Assembly (NCBI GenBank): GCA_963556145.1
Contig: OY744463.1
Span: forward strand, 3,410,001-3,474,000
Direction of reading: 5' to 3'
DNA length: 64,000 bases
From: Hygrocybe punicea
Lineage: Eukaryota > Basidiomycota > Agaricomycetes > Agaricales > Hygrophoraceae
The position numbers and the translations under genes were made by a program. Each line of letters opens with the position of its first letter. Position 1 is the stretch's first letter. Under the pieces are notes generated by a model. That model made no database searches and was not told the DNA's origin. It was given only the letters and a program-made list of their open reading frames with translations. Shown here one piece after another: positions 1 through 12,010 of the stretch.

Positions 1-136
1 ACGTACGGCAGGAACATCACTTCATAACGTCACCAAACACTTCAGGCAAAAGCTTTCCATTGACTGTTGCCATATTTATGGTGAAAAGCAGGTACGAGTT
101 GATGCAACGGAATAAAAAGACGTCACCATGCTAACT

Positions 137-2612
137 TTAATATCTGGAGGATGTCAAACGCGAGATTGTAAACACACACACGATAGCCACAGCCAATACT
201 CCAATGCTGGCCGGCAATAGCAAATCTTTCGGAATGCCCATAACGATATCCGATGTAATGGGTACTTGAGAAGGGGATGCCCCTCCGGGGTTGGTATCAA
301 CGTTCTCCACATTCTCCACTTTGGCCTCTGGTTGGGGGGTAGGGGGGGCGACAACAGTCACATTCACACCGCTTTGTCCAACGATTGCTTCTTGCCATGC
401 CTTTCCACCTTGTACAATCAGAACAACGCGATCTGAATTGGCGGCTCTGGCGATCTTCACTGCATCCGTAACATCGTGATCCGACGTCATGAGGACACTG
501 TCGCCATCCGCGTCAATGTACGACAACTGAAAATTTAAAGGGTCAGGCCGGAAATGATTTTCATCCGATGGCTCGGTTTCAGTAAAGAAGGGATCGTTGG
601 ACAGTTTTCCAGAAACTATGTCTCGCAAATGCCCGACGTCATCGTGGCGAGCCTGGAATCTATGTGTCCTGCCGCTCGGTGTGCGAAATTTGAACACGTA
701 TGTACCATCGTCAACCGTAATTGGAATAGGAGGGCTGGTTAGGGTAGAGAGTGTGACACCCTGCTGTCTTGGGTATCCTTCGAGGGCCGAAACAGGTTCA
801 TCATCCTCGACAGACGCGGAATCATCAGGGTGCACCTCTGAAAGGGGAGATTGTTGTAAATTCTGCAGAGATTGGCTTGCCGGGATGCGGGGGGCTGACA
901 TGACGGACTCGGTGTCATCTTGCCCAATTGAATCGAAAAAACGGCCCCACATGGGCCCGCCTTCCGCTTCCCCCGATTGACCAGCGGCTTCAACACTCAT
1001 GGCATTCATCTGCAAGGCAAAATCAGTACACTACAAACAATCACAGGTCACATGCTGACCTGCTCTAAGGTTGCATATGTCAGTGTGAGCACGTCCACAA
1101 TGGCCACCAACCGTCCATCAGTCTCAACAACGGGAATGTTTAAATAGTGACCATCTGGTCACTCGCCAATCGTCAAGGAAGGAATTGCAAAAGGTTGTCA
1201 AAACATACCGTGCATTTTTTTAAGAGCATCATGTATGGTCATATTCGGAGGGGCAGTGTCAGGGTGTGGTGTCATGACCCTAATAACGCTGCATCGCCCA
1301 GCATCTAGTCCGGCAGCAATCACACGCAGAACGATGTCCTTGCTGGTGAAAATACCCGCGATTCTGGGTGCGGGTCCCGCGCCAGGCGTCGAAGGCGTAT
1401 TTCCCTCCATGACGCAAACAGCAGTGGTCCGCCGCTCCTTCATGAGTTTCGCAACGTCTTTGACAGATGCCTTAGGCCCGACGGTTGCAGGTTGTGTACG
1501 GATATCCATGACTGTAGTCAGATCTGGCAACGCAGTCTTTTCGCGTAGAGCATCGACGTAGGCGAGCATGGCAGCTGCCTGAGGATTTTTTCCCACGCCG
1601 ACACCTAGTTCTGACTGCACGCCGGCCAATGCATTATAAAGTTTTTCTGATGCGGAAGAACTGCGCTCGACCTTGCCGAGGGCTTCGTGAAACACTTTTG
1701 TGATATCAAGAAGACCGACTACATTGCCTTCTTCATTGCAAACTGGCTAGGGTATATACATTACAACCGGTTTCAAAACAAAAGAATAATGACATACTAG
1801 GTGTCTGAAATGCCTCGAAACCATCAATTGCAAGGCCTCCGTTGCGCTGGTTGTGTCGCGAGTGACCATAGGATTTCGCGTCATGATATGATGAACGGGG
1901 GTGGTATGTGGATCTAAACCATCTGCGGTGACCTATAGTAACTATTATTCAATACTTGGCAAATATGAACCAAAGTCCAGACAAACTCGATAAGCCAGAT
2001 CCTTGGCGGTGAAAATCCCACTCAGTCCCTCATCGTCGTCAACCACAAGCACGCAATCGGTTCGCTTCGCTGCACACAATTGGCTCGCTTCCGAGACAGT
2101 GATACTTTCTGGTACGGTCAGGGCAGGACTAGGCTTGAGTGCAGCGACGGTGCCTTTAGTAACACTGGTTTTGACTCCGCGCTTGTGTCCAGGTGGACCA
2201 TGAGTTGATGAGATTGTGCGTTTCCGAGAAAGCTCGGATTCAATCTTTTTGCGGATTGCCTGTGGGAAGGTAGAGTGATATTAACGTGTAAATTGATGAC
2301 AATGGAAAGCAAAATAATGCGAAGAACGCGCGTGTCTGTTGATGTTCCATTACTCCATGGACAACACACGAAGTCTAACCCAGAAACTCAAACACGATAC
2401 GCCTCCAAACGCACCTCGTCTTTCCTTGATTGCTTCCGCCTGGTATCGGAGACTGATCCTTGGTTAAATGCTGATAGCGACGACATTGAAACAGACGCGC
2501 TGGTGTTGTGATGACCATGTGAGAGAGGTGAAGACGGATCGACTGTGGGGAAAGGGACCGGACTTGCGCGATTATGGGGCGAAAGTGCGGCTACTGGTAT
2601 GCGAGACATCAA
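137..2612 (-). CDS. CBS-domain and PB1-domain membrane protein (Mug70-like)
   Basis: A multi-exon protein with a Ser/Pro-rich N terminus (start at the MMSRIP methionines), then two pairs of CBS motifs: one around 2160-1700 with VLVVDDDEGLSGIFTAKDL and VVGLLDITKV, and one around 1560-1100 with RTTAVCVMEG and GIFTSKDIVLRVIAAGLD. The last large exon (about 1015-137) carries a PB1-like ubiquitin-fold domain (FKFRTPSGRTHRF ... LSYIDADGDSVLMTSDHDV) and ends in one hydrophobic segment (ASIGVLAVAIVCVFTI) followed by a short basic tail, so it looks tail-anchored. CBS pairs usually bind adenosine nucleotides and PB1 domains mediate pairing between proteins. The order CBS4-PB1-TM matches the fission-yeast Mug70 type. 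The cellular role is not established from sequence. Confidence 0.85.
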
Positions 2613-2987
2613 GCAGACCTATCACGTCGGTGAAGGCAATAGCCATTACTTTTTTCAGTTTGTTGTTATTTGTTACTGGTGGCGGATTGACCCAACAATG
2701 TCCACCCCGCTCAGGCTTGTGAACATGTTCTGGAAAATATTCTGCGAAAATATGCTGCGGATAGTGAGAGCACACTTTTTGAGCGATGCGACCGTCAACA
2801 AGTCGTTGGACCTCATTAGATATATACTCTCGAGCGGAAAATGGGATTTGGAGCTTTACCAGCCTTTTCAGTACGGAATAGATTTAAATAAGTCGAGACC
2901 CATACTGCATTCAGAATCGTAATTAACGTCCGAACTGCAATCTAAACATTCGACGGTTCTTTGAGCAAGAAGTGATGAGCAAATAGT
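2613..2987. other. Intergenic: CBS gene promoter and POM33 3' flank
   Basis: Both neighbouring genes are on the minus strand, so this stretch holds the 3' flank of the POM33-like gene and the promoter of the CBS/PB1 gene. Plus-strand open frames here have no family resemblance and no coding character. An AT-rich TATATA-like run lies near 2819-2826. No other feature is seen. Confidence 0.5.
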
Positions 2988-4147
2988 TCAATCCCTCCTG
3001 GGAGCTGCTGCAGCTGCAGCAGGCTGTCGAGGCTCCAACGTAGTTCCAACCCACCTTCCAACCAACGCCTTTGCCTGTCCCCAAACTTGAATAACCTGAG
3101 GCGGATTACCAGGTCTGTGCACAAATCCATCGATGCGTGCAGCAGTGGCGCTAAGAGCCTCGCGGGTGAACGCAGATTGGTAATATCGCTGGCGCAAGAA
3201 GTGCGCATACACAATGGGAGAGAGAAGCGAGTTTTGGAAAGTGATAGCACCGAGAATGACGCGAACGAAAATGATAAGTTCCACGTAGGCAACAACACGC
3301 ATAGCGGTGTCGTAGTTGGCTGCATGACTATTAGATTACTTGGTGAAATTCCAAATTTTCAATCGACGTACCTTTCACCCATAGTTGCAACCTTTTGGCC
3401 ATTGGGTGAGGCTGAGGAGGTCCGCCCGCGGTCGCAGGGGGGCCTTGCGCAAGAAATTGAGGCATCAAAGTCGTTCGAGTGAATGTAAGTGCATGGAATA
3501 AAGAGAAAATCATGTACGGCAGTAACGTAACTGAATGGGCAGTAGCGTAAACGGCTGCATACAACTGAGAAATTCTGGGTGACGCACTTGCAATTGGCTT
3601 AGAGCTCCACCAGAAGAAGGCCAGGAGGAAGTACTGAACATTCTGTGGAAAAATTTGAACCAGCGTTCGACAATTGTGAATAACACGCAACCGCCATACC
3701 TCATCAGTCAAGGCTCGTCTGACGAAAGCCATGTTAAGTTGAGGAGTCTAATGTGTGGTGTGAGTCTCAGTGAAGGTTAGAGGGAAAAGGTTGTACTCCA
3801 AGTGATTTTCTGTGCACAAGAGGTTCCTTGTTGAGTGCCCCATCGAGTTAAGAGTCTAATCATCACTCACTGGCATACGATTGCGTAACTGAGGAGTGCG
3901 CCCAAGAAACTTGCTATAGGGACGACTCTCCGTTAGAGCATTAATTCCGCTCCAGACTCGTGAGACCAATATACCCTTATACCACCAATCAGAGATGCTC
4001 TTGAACATCACCCAGCTCGCAAAATGGCGGAAAGCGCAAACTAGCAGAAGGAAGTGACCGCCTGCCCAAAGGTAGTGCTAGAAAAGTGATTAATTGTCCA
4101 CAATTATGGAAGAAGCATAGATAAGGTAAAACCTGAGTGGTTGCCAT
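2988..4147 (-). CDS. POM33: POM33/TMEM33 family ER and nuclear-pore membrane protein
   Basis: A small multi-pass membrane protein of the TMEM33/Pom33 (Tts1) family, which shapes ER tubules and helps nuclear pore distribution. The short first exon encodes MATTQ (ATG at 4147). The next exon gives HYLWAGGHFLLLVCAF and the motif YKGILVSRVWSGI. Later exons give VRRALTDENVQYFLLAFFWW, LLPYMIFSLFHALTFTR and YVELIIFVRVILGAITFQNSLL, all conserved family blocks, ending in an Ala-rich tail. A 57-base intron near 3690-3634 reads through in frame, so it is easily missed; removing it restores the family motif. The last junction works with an acceptor at CAG before CCAACTACG (near 3313). Unspliced frames here are misleading, but the family call is secure. 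Confidence 0.85.
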
Positions 4148-4398
4148 TTTGAATGCGAAGAGGAAAAGGACGGTAGTCGACGAATCTTCTGTTCAAGTAC
4201 TTGGGGTGAACGCGCTCCCTGCCAGTGACACTTCGAACTGCGCAGGTTGAGGGCAGGCCTTTTCAACGTGTCACTAACGACGCGTGGGTTTAGGCGAAGT
4301 AGTACCATCAGTTCTCCACACACAAATAAATTTCCCAGTCCCGGACTAGACAGATCACAGCAGTAGGTGCGGACGAAATGAACCGAGAAAGTAAATCA

Positions 4399-6330
4399 TC
4401 ACCGACTCCACTGACGACCCCCCATCTTTTGGCGATCCTTGCCCTTTCTATACACCTCCCGGTCGACCTTTTTGCGTCCTAGCGTCTCCATTCTCCGTCT
4501 CTTTCCTGGCTGCCGCCTAAGACCTCGTATCAACGTGTCTTCATTAGACCCATCCTTGGCTTCGCCATCTTCGCTCTCCCCCTCAGACAGCTCTTCTTCA
4601 TGGTACTGTCGCTTCTTCCCACTCTTCCCCGCTCCACCTTTCCCACCACCGATTTCAACATTTACCCGTGGTGGAACAGCGAACCCGAACGCCTTCCCCA
4701 CTTTGGCCAAGTCCAGAGCATTCACATCAAATATTTTTTTCAGCGAATACGATGCATATGCTTGCAAGTAAGACCTGTACCCATCCCGAGCTGACTGATG
4801 CAAAAGGTAATTTTTCTGCAACAGCTTCTCCAGCTGCTTGAGACATTAGTTCATGTAATAAATACAACGGGGGTTGACAGACCTGGCTTTGCACGTTCGC
4901 AACTCGGCTAGACGGGAAGGTAAACTCGTTCAGCGGAACCTTGGCCTCTTTCAGATATCGTAGAAATCCCAGTTCGCTTTCTAGAAGGAAGAGTAAACTC
5001 TTTCCCCCCTTGCCTGCTCGAGCCGTCCGGCCAACGCGATGTATATAATCTCGAGGGTCATCCGGTGGATCGTATTGAATGATCCAATCTACTCGGGGAA
5101 TATCGAGTCCGCGGGCCGCAACATCTGTGCAGAAAAGTATGCCGGATTCTGCGTTAATAAATTCGAAGAAAGTATGGGTACGCTTTTGTTGCTTTTGCTT
5201 GCCCTGTGGATCCATCAGTCTTCACCAAAAATATATATATATAAGAATAACGCACATGTAGATCAAGTACTGGAACATCGATATAATTAAGTAATTCCCC
5301 GTGGTACTTGACCGAATTACAACTTGAAAAGAAAACGATAATTTTCTTCTTGAGGTGTTTCCTTAGGAAGGTGAACAGCAGTAGAAACCGTCGATCTGAC
5401 GGACAGACGACATATCCTTGCGTTAGTGTCGAGACTGTGCTGGTAGCTTCTGCCTTGTCTACGTCAATGTGAACAGGTCCAGGCCGCAGAGATATCCTTG
5501 CTAGATCGGCGACTTTCGTGGTTTGTGTAGCCGAAAAGAGCATCGATTGGCGGTTGTCTGGGTCAAGATGGGCAAATGAATGTGAGATGAAGGAAAGGAG
5601 GCACACCCACCTTTGGGCAGTCTGGAGACGATTTTCTTCATCTCCTCTTCGAAACCAATTTCCAATATTCTATCAGCTTCATCGATGACCAAGGCTTTCA
5701 AGTTCCGGAATACAAATCCTTTCGTGTTCTGTTCTCCAACACCATAATGTTAATCAAAACAATGTCCCGTGAAACAGTACCCACTTCGAGATGATCCAAC
5801 AACCGTCCTGGCGTGGCGACCAGTAGATTCACACCCTTTACCAGCTTCTCCACTTCCGCTCTCCGGTTCGCTCCTCCCATTACAATGCCAAATGTTTGGG
5901 AGTGATGAGCCATCAAATCCTTAGCGACACCGAAAATTTGTAGTGCAAGTTCGCGGGTGGGCGATATGATGATGATGCCAGTTCCTGTAGATTGGGGGTC
6001 TTTAAGTGAAAGAACGCAATGAAATGAGGCCGAGGGGGAAAGCAGACCATTCATGGGTTTGAACTTCAATCTATGCAACAATTCCACCGCAGGAACAAGA
6101 AAAGCAAGAGTCTTTCCCGATCCCGTACGCGCAGCACCCAGAACATCCTTCCCCGCCAACAAAATTGGGATAGACTTTTCCTGTACAGGCGTCATGGTAG
6201 AGAATCCCATGTCCGAAAGGCCTTTCCTCGTCTGTTCCGAAAGGTCAAGGGTTGAGAATAACGATCGGCTGGGCCCATTCTCGTCCGCTACGGATGAGGG
6301 TATGGCTAGGGTAACAGCTTCGACCGCCAT
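4399..6330 (-). CDS. HAS1: ATP-dependent DEAD-box RNA helicase HAS1
   Basis: Has1/DDX18 unwinds pre-rRNA and snoRNA duplexes in the nucleolus and is needed for both ribosomal subunits. The spliced protein shows every helicase motif: Q-motif ([10 protein letters not shown]...TPVQ, Gln about residue 50), motif [10 protein letters not shown] (about 66-74), [30 protein letters not shown] in [11 protein letters not shown], and in the second RecA domain [18 protein letters not shown] and [14 protein letters not shown]. The block downstream of motif VI ([32 protein letters not shown]) is typical of the HAS1 group rather than other DEAD-box proteins. The C terminus is lysine/arginine rich. The N-terminal extension is short compared with human DDX18. 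It is divergent from PTH2, with only about 64 bases between the two start codons. Confidence 0.95.
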
Positions 6331-6394
6331 CGTCTTGGGTAAGTTTGGATATCAGCCGGAGTTTGCCGAATGTTTATTTGAGGTTCCTGCGATC

Positions 6395-7270
6395 ATGTTG
6401 TGTCTTTCGAGAGTCGGTACCGCTGTACTCTTCGGCACTGCAGGTCTGGCCATTGGATTCTATCTAGGGGCACGTTCCACTGCAGGTTCAGCATCACAGA
6501 CATTCGACCCAACCCAACTTTCGGAACAAGAGGATGAAGGGGATCTCTATGACGGAGACCTTACAGTTGTAAAGGGCGTAGGACCATGTAAACTTGTGCT
6601 GGTCGTACGCACCGACTTAAACATGTCTCCAGGGAAGATATCTGCCCAGTATGTTCCCTATACCGATCCGTATTGTCTTTCTGAGAAGAAAGTGCGATCA
6701 TTTGATCGTTCAAGATGCGGGTGAGCCTTATAACTAATATTATTGCTTCGTTCATTTAGTCTCTTCAACAGGCACGCAACATTGGCTTGCTATAAAGCTC
6801 TATCAAAGAAGAATCCGAATGTACAGTTTTTTTTTCTCTTCCTCCTTTGTTCCTATCTCAGAGGAATTTGATTCAAACAGCTTGTTAAACATTGGGAACG
6901 AACTGGGTTAATCCGGAATCGGCTCTACATATATGTATAGTGATGCTCAATTATCACGGCTGAACAGGCAAGCAAAAATAGCGCTGAAAGCAAGCTCGGA
7001 AGACCAGATGCTAGAACTTGAGGCGATCGCAAAGAGCCTCAATCTCTGTGCTCGATCAATACAAGACGCGTTGGTGTCTGCTTACATTCAGGAATGGTTT
7101 CTTATATTCTTTTGCAGTGGTCGAACAGAAGTTGCGGAAGGGTCGAGGACTGTACTTGGAATTGGTCCGGGTGAGGTTTTTACTACAATACTTGGTGCCT
7201 ACTCATGAAAGTGGTACAAGGTCCTGTTGCGTTGGTCAACGAGGTGACTGGAAAACTGCGCCTGCTATAG
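6395..7270 (+). CDS. PTH2: Peptidyl-tRNA hydrolase 2 (PTH2/Bit1)
   Basis: Cleaves peptidyl-tRNA released from stalled ribosomes to recycle tRNA. The first exon encodes an N-terminal membrane anchor (about residues 8-26, VGTAVLFGTAGLAIGFYLG), as in Bit1-type enzymes of the mitochondrial outer membrane, then an acidic linker and the start of the catalytic fold (KLVLVVRTDLNMSPGKISAQ). After introns the protein continues CSHATLACYKAL, AKIALKASSEDQMLELEAIAKSLNL and GRTEVAEGSRTVLGIGP, all family signatures. The last splice (donor after GGTCCGG at about 7180, acceptor TACAAG) restores PVALVNEVTGKLRLL and the stop at 7270. The conserved K, D and GK.SAQ.SHA residues of the active site are present. Confidence 0.92.
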
Positions 7271-7453
7271 AAGTACTACAACTATAATGCTTGGCGCCTT
7301 ACAATGATAATATTATCTAAATGTTTTCTGGCGCTGGCACGTGCCCTACTTCTAAGTGACCACACTTCAGTTTGGGTAACCACAATCGCAGCCTTTGCTA
7401 TGGGCTGGCATTACCCAGTGAAACAATCAGAATCGTCTTAATCTACGGCGGCC

Positions 7454-8302
7454 ATGACCAGCGTTTCCATAGCCCGTGTCTATCAACGGTCTTTCGAGAC
7501 TCATCCCAAAACGACCCTGGCGGTTACCGGTGGCTTCTTCAATTCTCTGGGGGATTTTGTAGCTCAGGTTTCACAGTTTACCGTGAGTTAATCTGTTGTT
7601 ATGATTGTCGAACAATAGACTCGACGAGTGATCCATAGCTTCAACAACATGAGCAACCGCGAGGTTACGACTTTGTACGTACACTGCGTTTCTTCTGTTT
7701 CGGTATTACTATTAGTGAGTTCCTGTGTCCAGACTGCATTATTCTTGACTAATCTCGGGATTGAAATAGCCCCTTTCATTGGAAGGTGGAATGTCTTTCT
7801 AGAACACCGATTTCCTTTGAGACCCACACAGGGCACAGATAAAGTAAGCCTGAAAGCCTTGTCTAAGAGGGTTGTTTGTGACCAGTTAGTAATGTAAGTT
7901 GGCCAAGCTTGAAATTCCCTTCAAGGCAAGCTCATTGTCGATGAATCAGGGCACCGATTGGGGTACTTTACACTTTTTGAGCGCCTGTGTATCGCAACGA
8001 CTCACAAGCTTATCGCAGCTTGGCGTGTTCGTTGGTTCGATGGGTATTATGGAAGGTCGTGATTCGGAACAAATCCGCCAAAAGTTCAGCGACCTCTATA
8101 GACCGGTCCTGTTGACCAATTGGCAGGTGTGGCCCGTTGCTCAGGTTAACAAATTAGTGCACCTTGTCATATATTCAAACCTAACATGACGTCCTTTCAG
8201 CTCATCAACTTTCGATATATGCCTTTACCCTACAGAGTTCCGTTTCAGTCTACGTGTGGCGTCTTTTGGACACTCTACCTCTCCATCATAAATTCGGAGT
8301 AA
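7454..8302 (+). CDS. SYM1: Mpv17/PMP22 family membrane protein (SYM1-like)
   Basis: A four-helix organelle membrane protein related to yeast Sym1 (mitochondrial inner membrane, stress tolerance) and peroxisomal PMP22. The N terminus is YQRSFETHPKTTLAVTGGFFNSLGDFVAQ, a family hallmark. Later exons give QPRGYDFVRTLRFF, SPFIGRWNVFLE, YRPVLLTNWQVWPVAQ, and INFRYMPLPYRVPFQSTCG followed by WTLYLSIINSE. The simple stop is TAA at 8300-8302, but GA|GTAAGT at 8298 is a perfect donor. Splicing out 8299-8354 would extend the protein to a basic tail with a stop at 8424. Which end is used cannot be decided from sequence. Mitochondrial versus peroxisomal location is also open. Confidence 0.88.
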
Positions 8303-8523
8303 GTTACTTCTTTGCCGACTCCGTTATTGTCTTGATATATCTCCTTTCGCCAAGTCCACGAGCAATCCGAAAACGGTCTCAAGCTAAAAACGATGTAATA
8401 GAAGTCGAACGTTCACTTTCCTAATATTTGTTGCTAATATTTTTTGCCAATACCCACTTGTAGCTTTAGGGCCTTTCCCAGATTTCTCAATAATAATGTG
8501 AACGTACAAGTACTAACAATCAT

Positions 8524-11471
8524 TCATGAAGCACCATATTTGTGCTTGAAGTATGCTGGCGGTAGATTCGCCAGAACATCTACCAAGGGCCTTTCTACCA
8601 CAACCAACTCGCCCGGCCCTAGAAAGTCGACGTAGAGAATCGGCCTAAAATGAGTGATAATTTTGAAATTCTGGGACTGGTCATTCAGAGAGACTTCCAC
8701 TCTTTCCGTAAGTGTTGCACGGGACGGAACAATGGTTGGCTCCTTGTTCTCACGTCGCCGCTTCTTCATAGAAACGCCCGCCGAAAGTGTCTCGTCCAAT
8801 TTGACGCTGCAAATCCAGGTCGAGCTCCATACTAACGCTCGGCTTGGCCCAGTCGCAGATGAGGTCGATTCTGCCACGGTGGAATCAAATGTCACACCTC
8901 GGATTGGATCGTGTGCATGAGTGATTCGTTTGGGCAGCGAATTTGAGAGGTTTTTGGACCATGCTGGAAAGTGGCGGGATTCGACGTCGAATATTTGGAG
9001 AGTGTTATCGGGGAAGCCGATGATCAGGATGTTTGGCTGTGACGGATCGAAGGAAAGCGCGTGCGCAGGTTGAAGGAACGATGGCAAAGTACAGTGATGC
9101 TGGAGGACATCATAGTTTGAAAGTAGTCAAGAAAAAAGGTTGACAGACACACCTGCACAGAATCCAGATTAAAAATGTGGGTTCGAGCGTGATCATCAGA
9201 CGAGGCAAGCCATTGTCCATCGGCACTGATGGCCAACCGCATGATATTCACTCCAATAGTGTTATCACTATCTTGCTCATCCATCATTTCTTCATCATGG
9301 CTAGTCTTGTAGTTCGTCACAACGCGATCTCCGACAATGTTGCGCTGCCGATGGTGATCAAATCGCCGTAGGACTGTTGGTTTCTGATTATTATCACCGA
9401 GGTCGATGACGAGCAAGTGTGTCGACATCGCAGTTGACATGGCGAGTTTTGATGAATCTGGAGTGAAGCTGAAAGCTCGTCCGCCAATTGAAGCTGGCCG
9501 ATCCGGGAGATGGGACTGTAAAATGGAAGAAAAATCCCTTATTCGCCGCGGCTTAAGGCAAAATTCGTTCTATCGGGTTAAAGCTTAGTCAATAAGTCGA
9601 TATAGAGCTGATTTTACTCACAATACTTTCCAATACGAACAATTTAGTCTCATAAAGGTCAGACACAACCAGCCACCGCCCATCGTCAGACATTGCGCTA
9701 GCAATGAGGTTTGTGTGCACGTTCAGTTCCATGTCAAGGACCTTCTCCCAGCCCCCTTCAGAAACTAGTTCTCGACCCACATTTTCCATGTGTAGTTCAT
9801 CCGGTGCAGGTTGTTTAGGGAAAATTCTCCATACACTTAAACCAGTGTCGCGCATACAAGTTAACAGCCGAGCCTGACGAGCGAGCCTGACAGCCAAGGT
9901 GGATGACGGTCCACATGTATATGCCAACCGCCGATGATACGACGCCTCAAACGTCGAATCCGCACTCGTACACAATGGATTTGTGACCTTAACCATTGTG
10001 CTGGTCGGGAGTGCAGCTGGGGTCAAGACCACTGACATATCGAAACCACCCGAAGCCAAAATAGGTGAAATGTCAATGGGAAATTGCCGTTTGTGTGATG
10101 ATGGTAGTGGGGTATGCGGTGGCCAGGTGACTAATGCACGAACGTCATGGGAGTGCATCCGGCGAGAGCTCAATCGGACCCAGCGGCTAGAAGAACGGAG
10201 GAGAGACAATGTTGGGTTTGCTGGATTGGTAGTTTTTACAAGAGAGAATTGGGAGATTTTTTGGTCAACTCCAGAGGAATAGATTGTTGAACCATCCTAA
10301 AAATGGACAACATTTAGAAAGGAGAAGGATATCAACCGAAACATAGACGCACTGGACCAATGGATAAACAAAGGACGTCTGCGCCATGCCCCTGAAAGCT
10401 TTGCAATTGTGTACAAGTGCGCGAGTCCCAGAATTTTACCATCCCGAGTGAATCACCAGAGACAATGGTCCCATCGCTGTGCAGTAAAGTGGTGTCAACT
10501 GGCGAACCACAAGATGGCAAACAAGTCACCCGAGTATTGCGACTGCCCAAACTAATGTCCTTTCGCCACGTATCTTGTCTGTCCCCATCCTATCTAACAC
10601 CCTGCCAGTAGAAATGTCCCATTTTCTTAAACTGCTATCCGAACCGCCGGTAACTAGCCAGGAGTCAGTCCAATCTCCCTCGCCATCGCAGTCCTCACTA
10701 TCACTAGAGTCCCCTTCATCACGCTCTGTTTGCTTAGAAGGTTGCCGTGGCAGCGGGGGGCCCCAAGCAATACTCAACAATCGACATTTGACTCTGTCAA
10801 AGCGCCGATGATGCATTAAAGCGTCGTGCAACAAAGAGATCAGTCGGACAGAACCGTCCTCGCAACCCAGCGCAAGTAAATTCGAGGCGGGATTGACGGC
10901 AATTGACCAGATGGAACCTCCTTGAGACGCAATAATCCGCTAGTTCGGTGGTTAACTTGGAATATTATTTGGAAACTGTTACACGCTCACACGAACGCAA
11001 CCACGTTCTAAGGTCCACTCGACCAGGTCACTACCGCCTCCCGAGCTGAAAAGTCGAAGGTCATGACACGAAGGGACATCATCCGGACCCAAGTCTGTAG
11101 GGTGACGTAGAGCGAAGGCAAGAGAGTCCACTTTCGACGGAAATGGGCCGGCAAGAGTCTGAATGAATAGACCAAAAGACCGTCAGTCGAACCAAATGGC
11201 AGGTTTTGCATGTATTTACATTTCGAACAACCCAAGCCTGCGGGGATTGAGATTGATGATCATGACCAGTCCACTCGCACAGATCGATGTTTCCATTTGC
11301 GTGTCCGATGGCTAACGTCCCGAATTTAAGAGGGATTCTCCCCGGAGGTGAACTTTTGCGATTTATGGAAGGAAGTGGGAGGGGAGGGAATGCCAAGGCA
11401 GATATTGCAGAGGGTGCGAAATCGACAAACCTGCAGCGGTGCACTGCAACTGTGGTGGTGGGTTCACCCAT
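8524..11471 (-). CDS. UTP4: U3 snoRNP-associated WD40 protein UTP4 (cirhin)
   Basis: UTP4 is part of the t-UTP/UtpA module of the small-subunit processome, which binds nascent pre-rRNA in the nucleolus. The protein starts MGEPTTTVAVHRCRFVDFAPSAI and shows WD40-type blocks throughout: GTLAIGHANGNIDLCEW, GGSIWSIAVNPASNLLALGCEDGSVRL, DSWLVTGGSDSSLRKWDI, IVSGDSLGMVKFWDS and QGHGADVLCLSI. The C terminus, FRPILYVDFLGPGELVVVERP then LPPAYFKHKYG, is the clearest UTP4/cirhin signature. An acidic low-complexity insert (DEGDSSDSEDCDGEGD) sits in the first propeller. The gene is divergent from TIM10 across 108 bases; an A/T run (AAAAAATTTCA, 11491-11501) resembles the RRPE element of yeast ribosome-biogenesis promoters, but one match is weak evidence. 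Confidence 0.95.
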
Positions 11472-11579
11472 TTCCTGTCCAAAGCTAACTAAAAAATTTC
11501 AAGTTTGTTACGTCAGCCTTTGTTCGATCGCCAAAATCACTTCTTTCACCCTCCACTCGACAACCGAGTACCAATCAGA

Positions 11580-12010
11580 ATGTCGTTCCTTGGTATTGGT
11601 GGGAGCGCTGCCCAGCCAGGCGGCGTGAATACTGACCGGATAGAAATGGCAATCACGGAGTACGTGTCTCGATGCGTATTCATACGCTGTCACAGGGAGC
11701 GCTCAACAGGTCTCGAACGCAGATTGGATACGGTCACGGATTTCTTCAGACGCATGGTCTCGTCAGTGTTCTGGTTCAAGGCTATCCTCGCTGAGCCCTC
11801 AAATGATCATAATTTATCAGGTCGTGTCACAACAAATGTATCAGCCCTCGATACGCCGATGTAGACTTGAACAAGGGAGAAAGCGTTTGCATTGACAGAT
11901 GCGTAGCAAAGTTTATTGAAGTCCAGAAAAAGGTCGGCGAGAAGTTGCAAAGTAGAGGTGCTGGTGCTAATGCGGCGACGACGAGTGGAAATGCTTTTGG
12001 ACAACTATGA
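11580..12010 (+). CDS. TIM10: Mitochondrial intermembrane-space chaperone TIM10
   Basis: Small Tim chaperone that, with Tim9, escorts hydrophobic carrier proteins across the intermembrane space. Three exons: MSFLGIGGSAA...NTDRIEMAITE, then LDTVTDFFRRMVS, then CHNKCISPRYADVDLNKGESV and CIDRCVAKFIEVQKKVGEKLQ. The twin CX3C motifs (CHNKC and CIDRC), spaced by about 16 residues, form the family's two disulfides. DLNKGE and the LDTVTDFF helix point to Tim10 rather than Tim9, Tim8 or Tim13. The second intron (donor GTCAGT, acceptor TTATCAG) leaves one extra serine before the first CX3C, so that edge is uncertain. About 95 residues, normal for the family. Confidence 0.93.

Noticed and set aside
2545..2922. 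Plus-strand open frame of about 125 codons
   Set aside because: No family resemblance; lies in the promoter/3' flank between two minus-strand genes.
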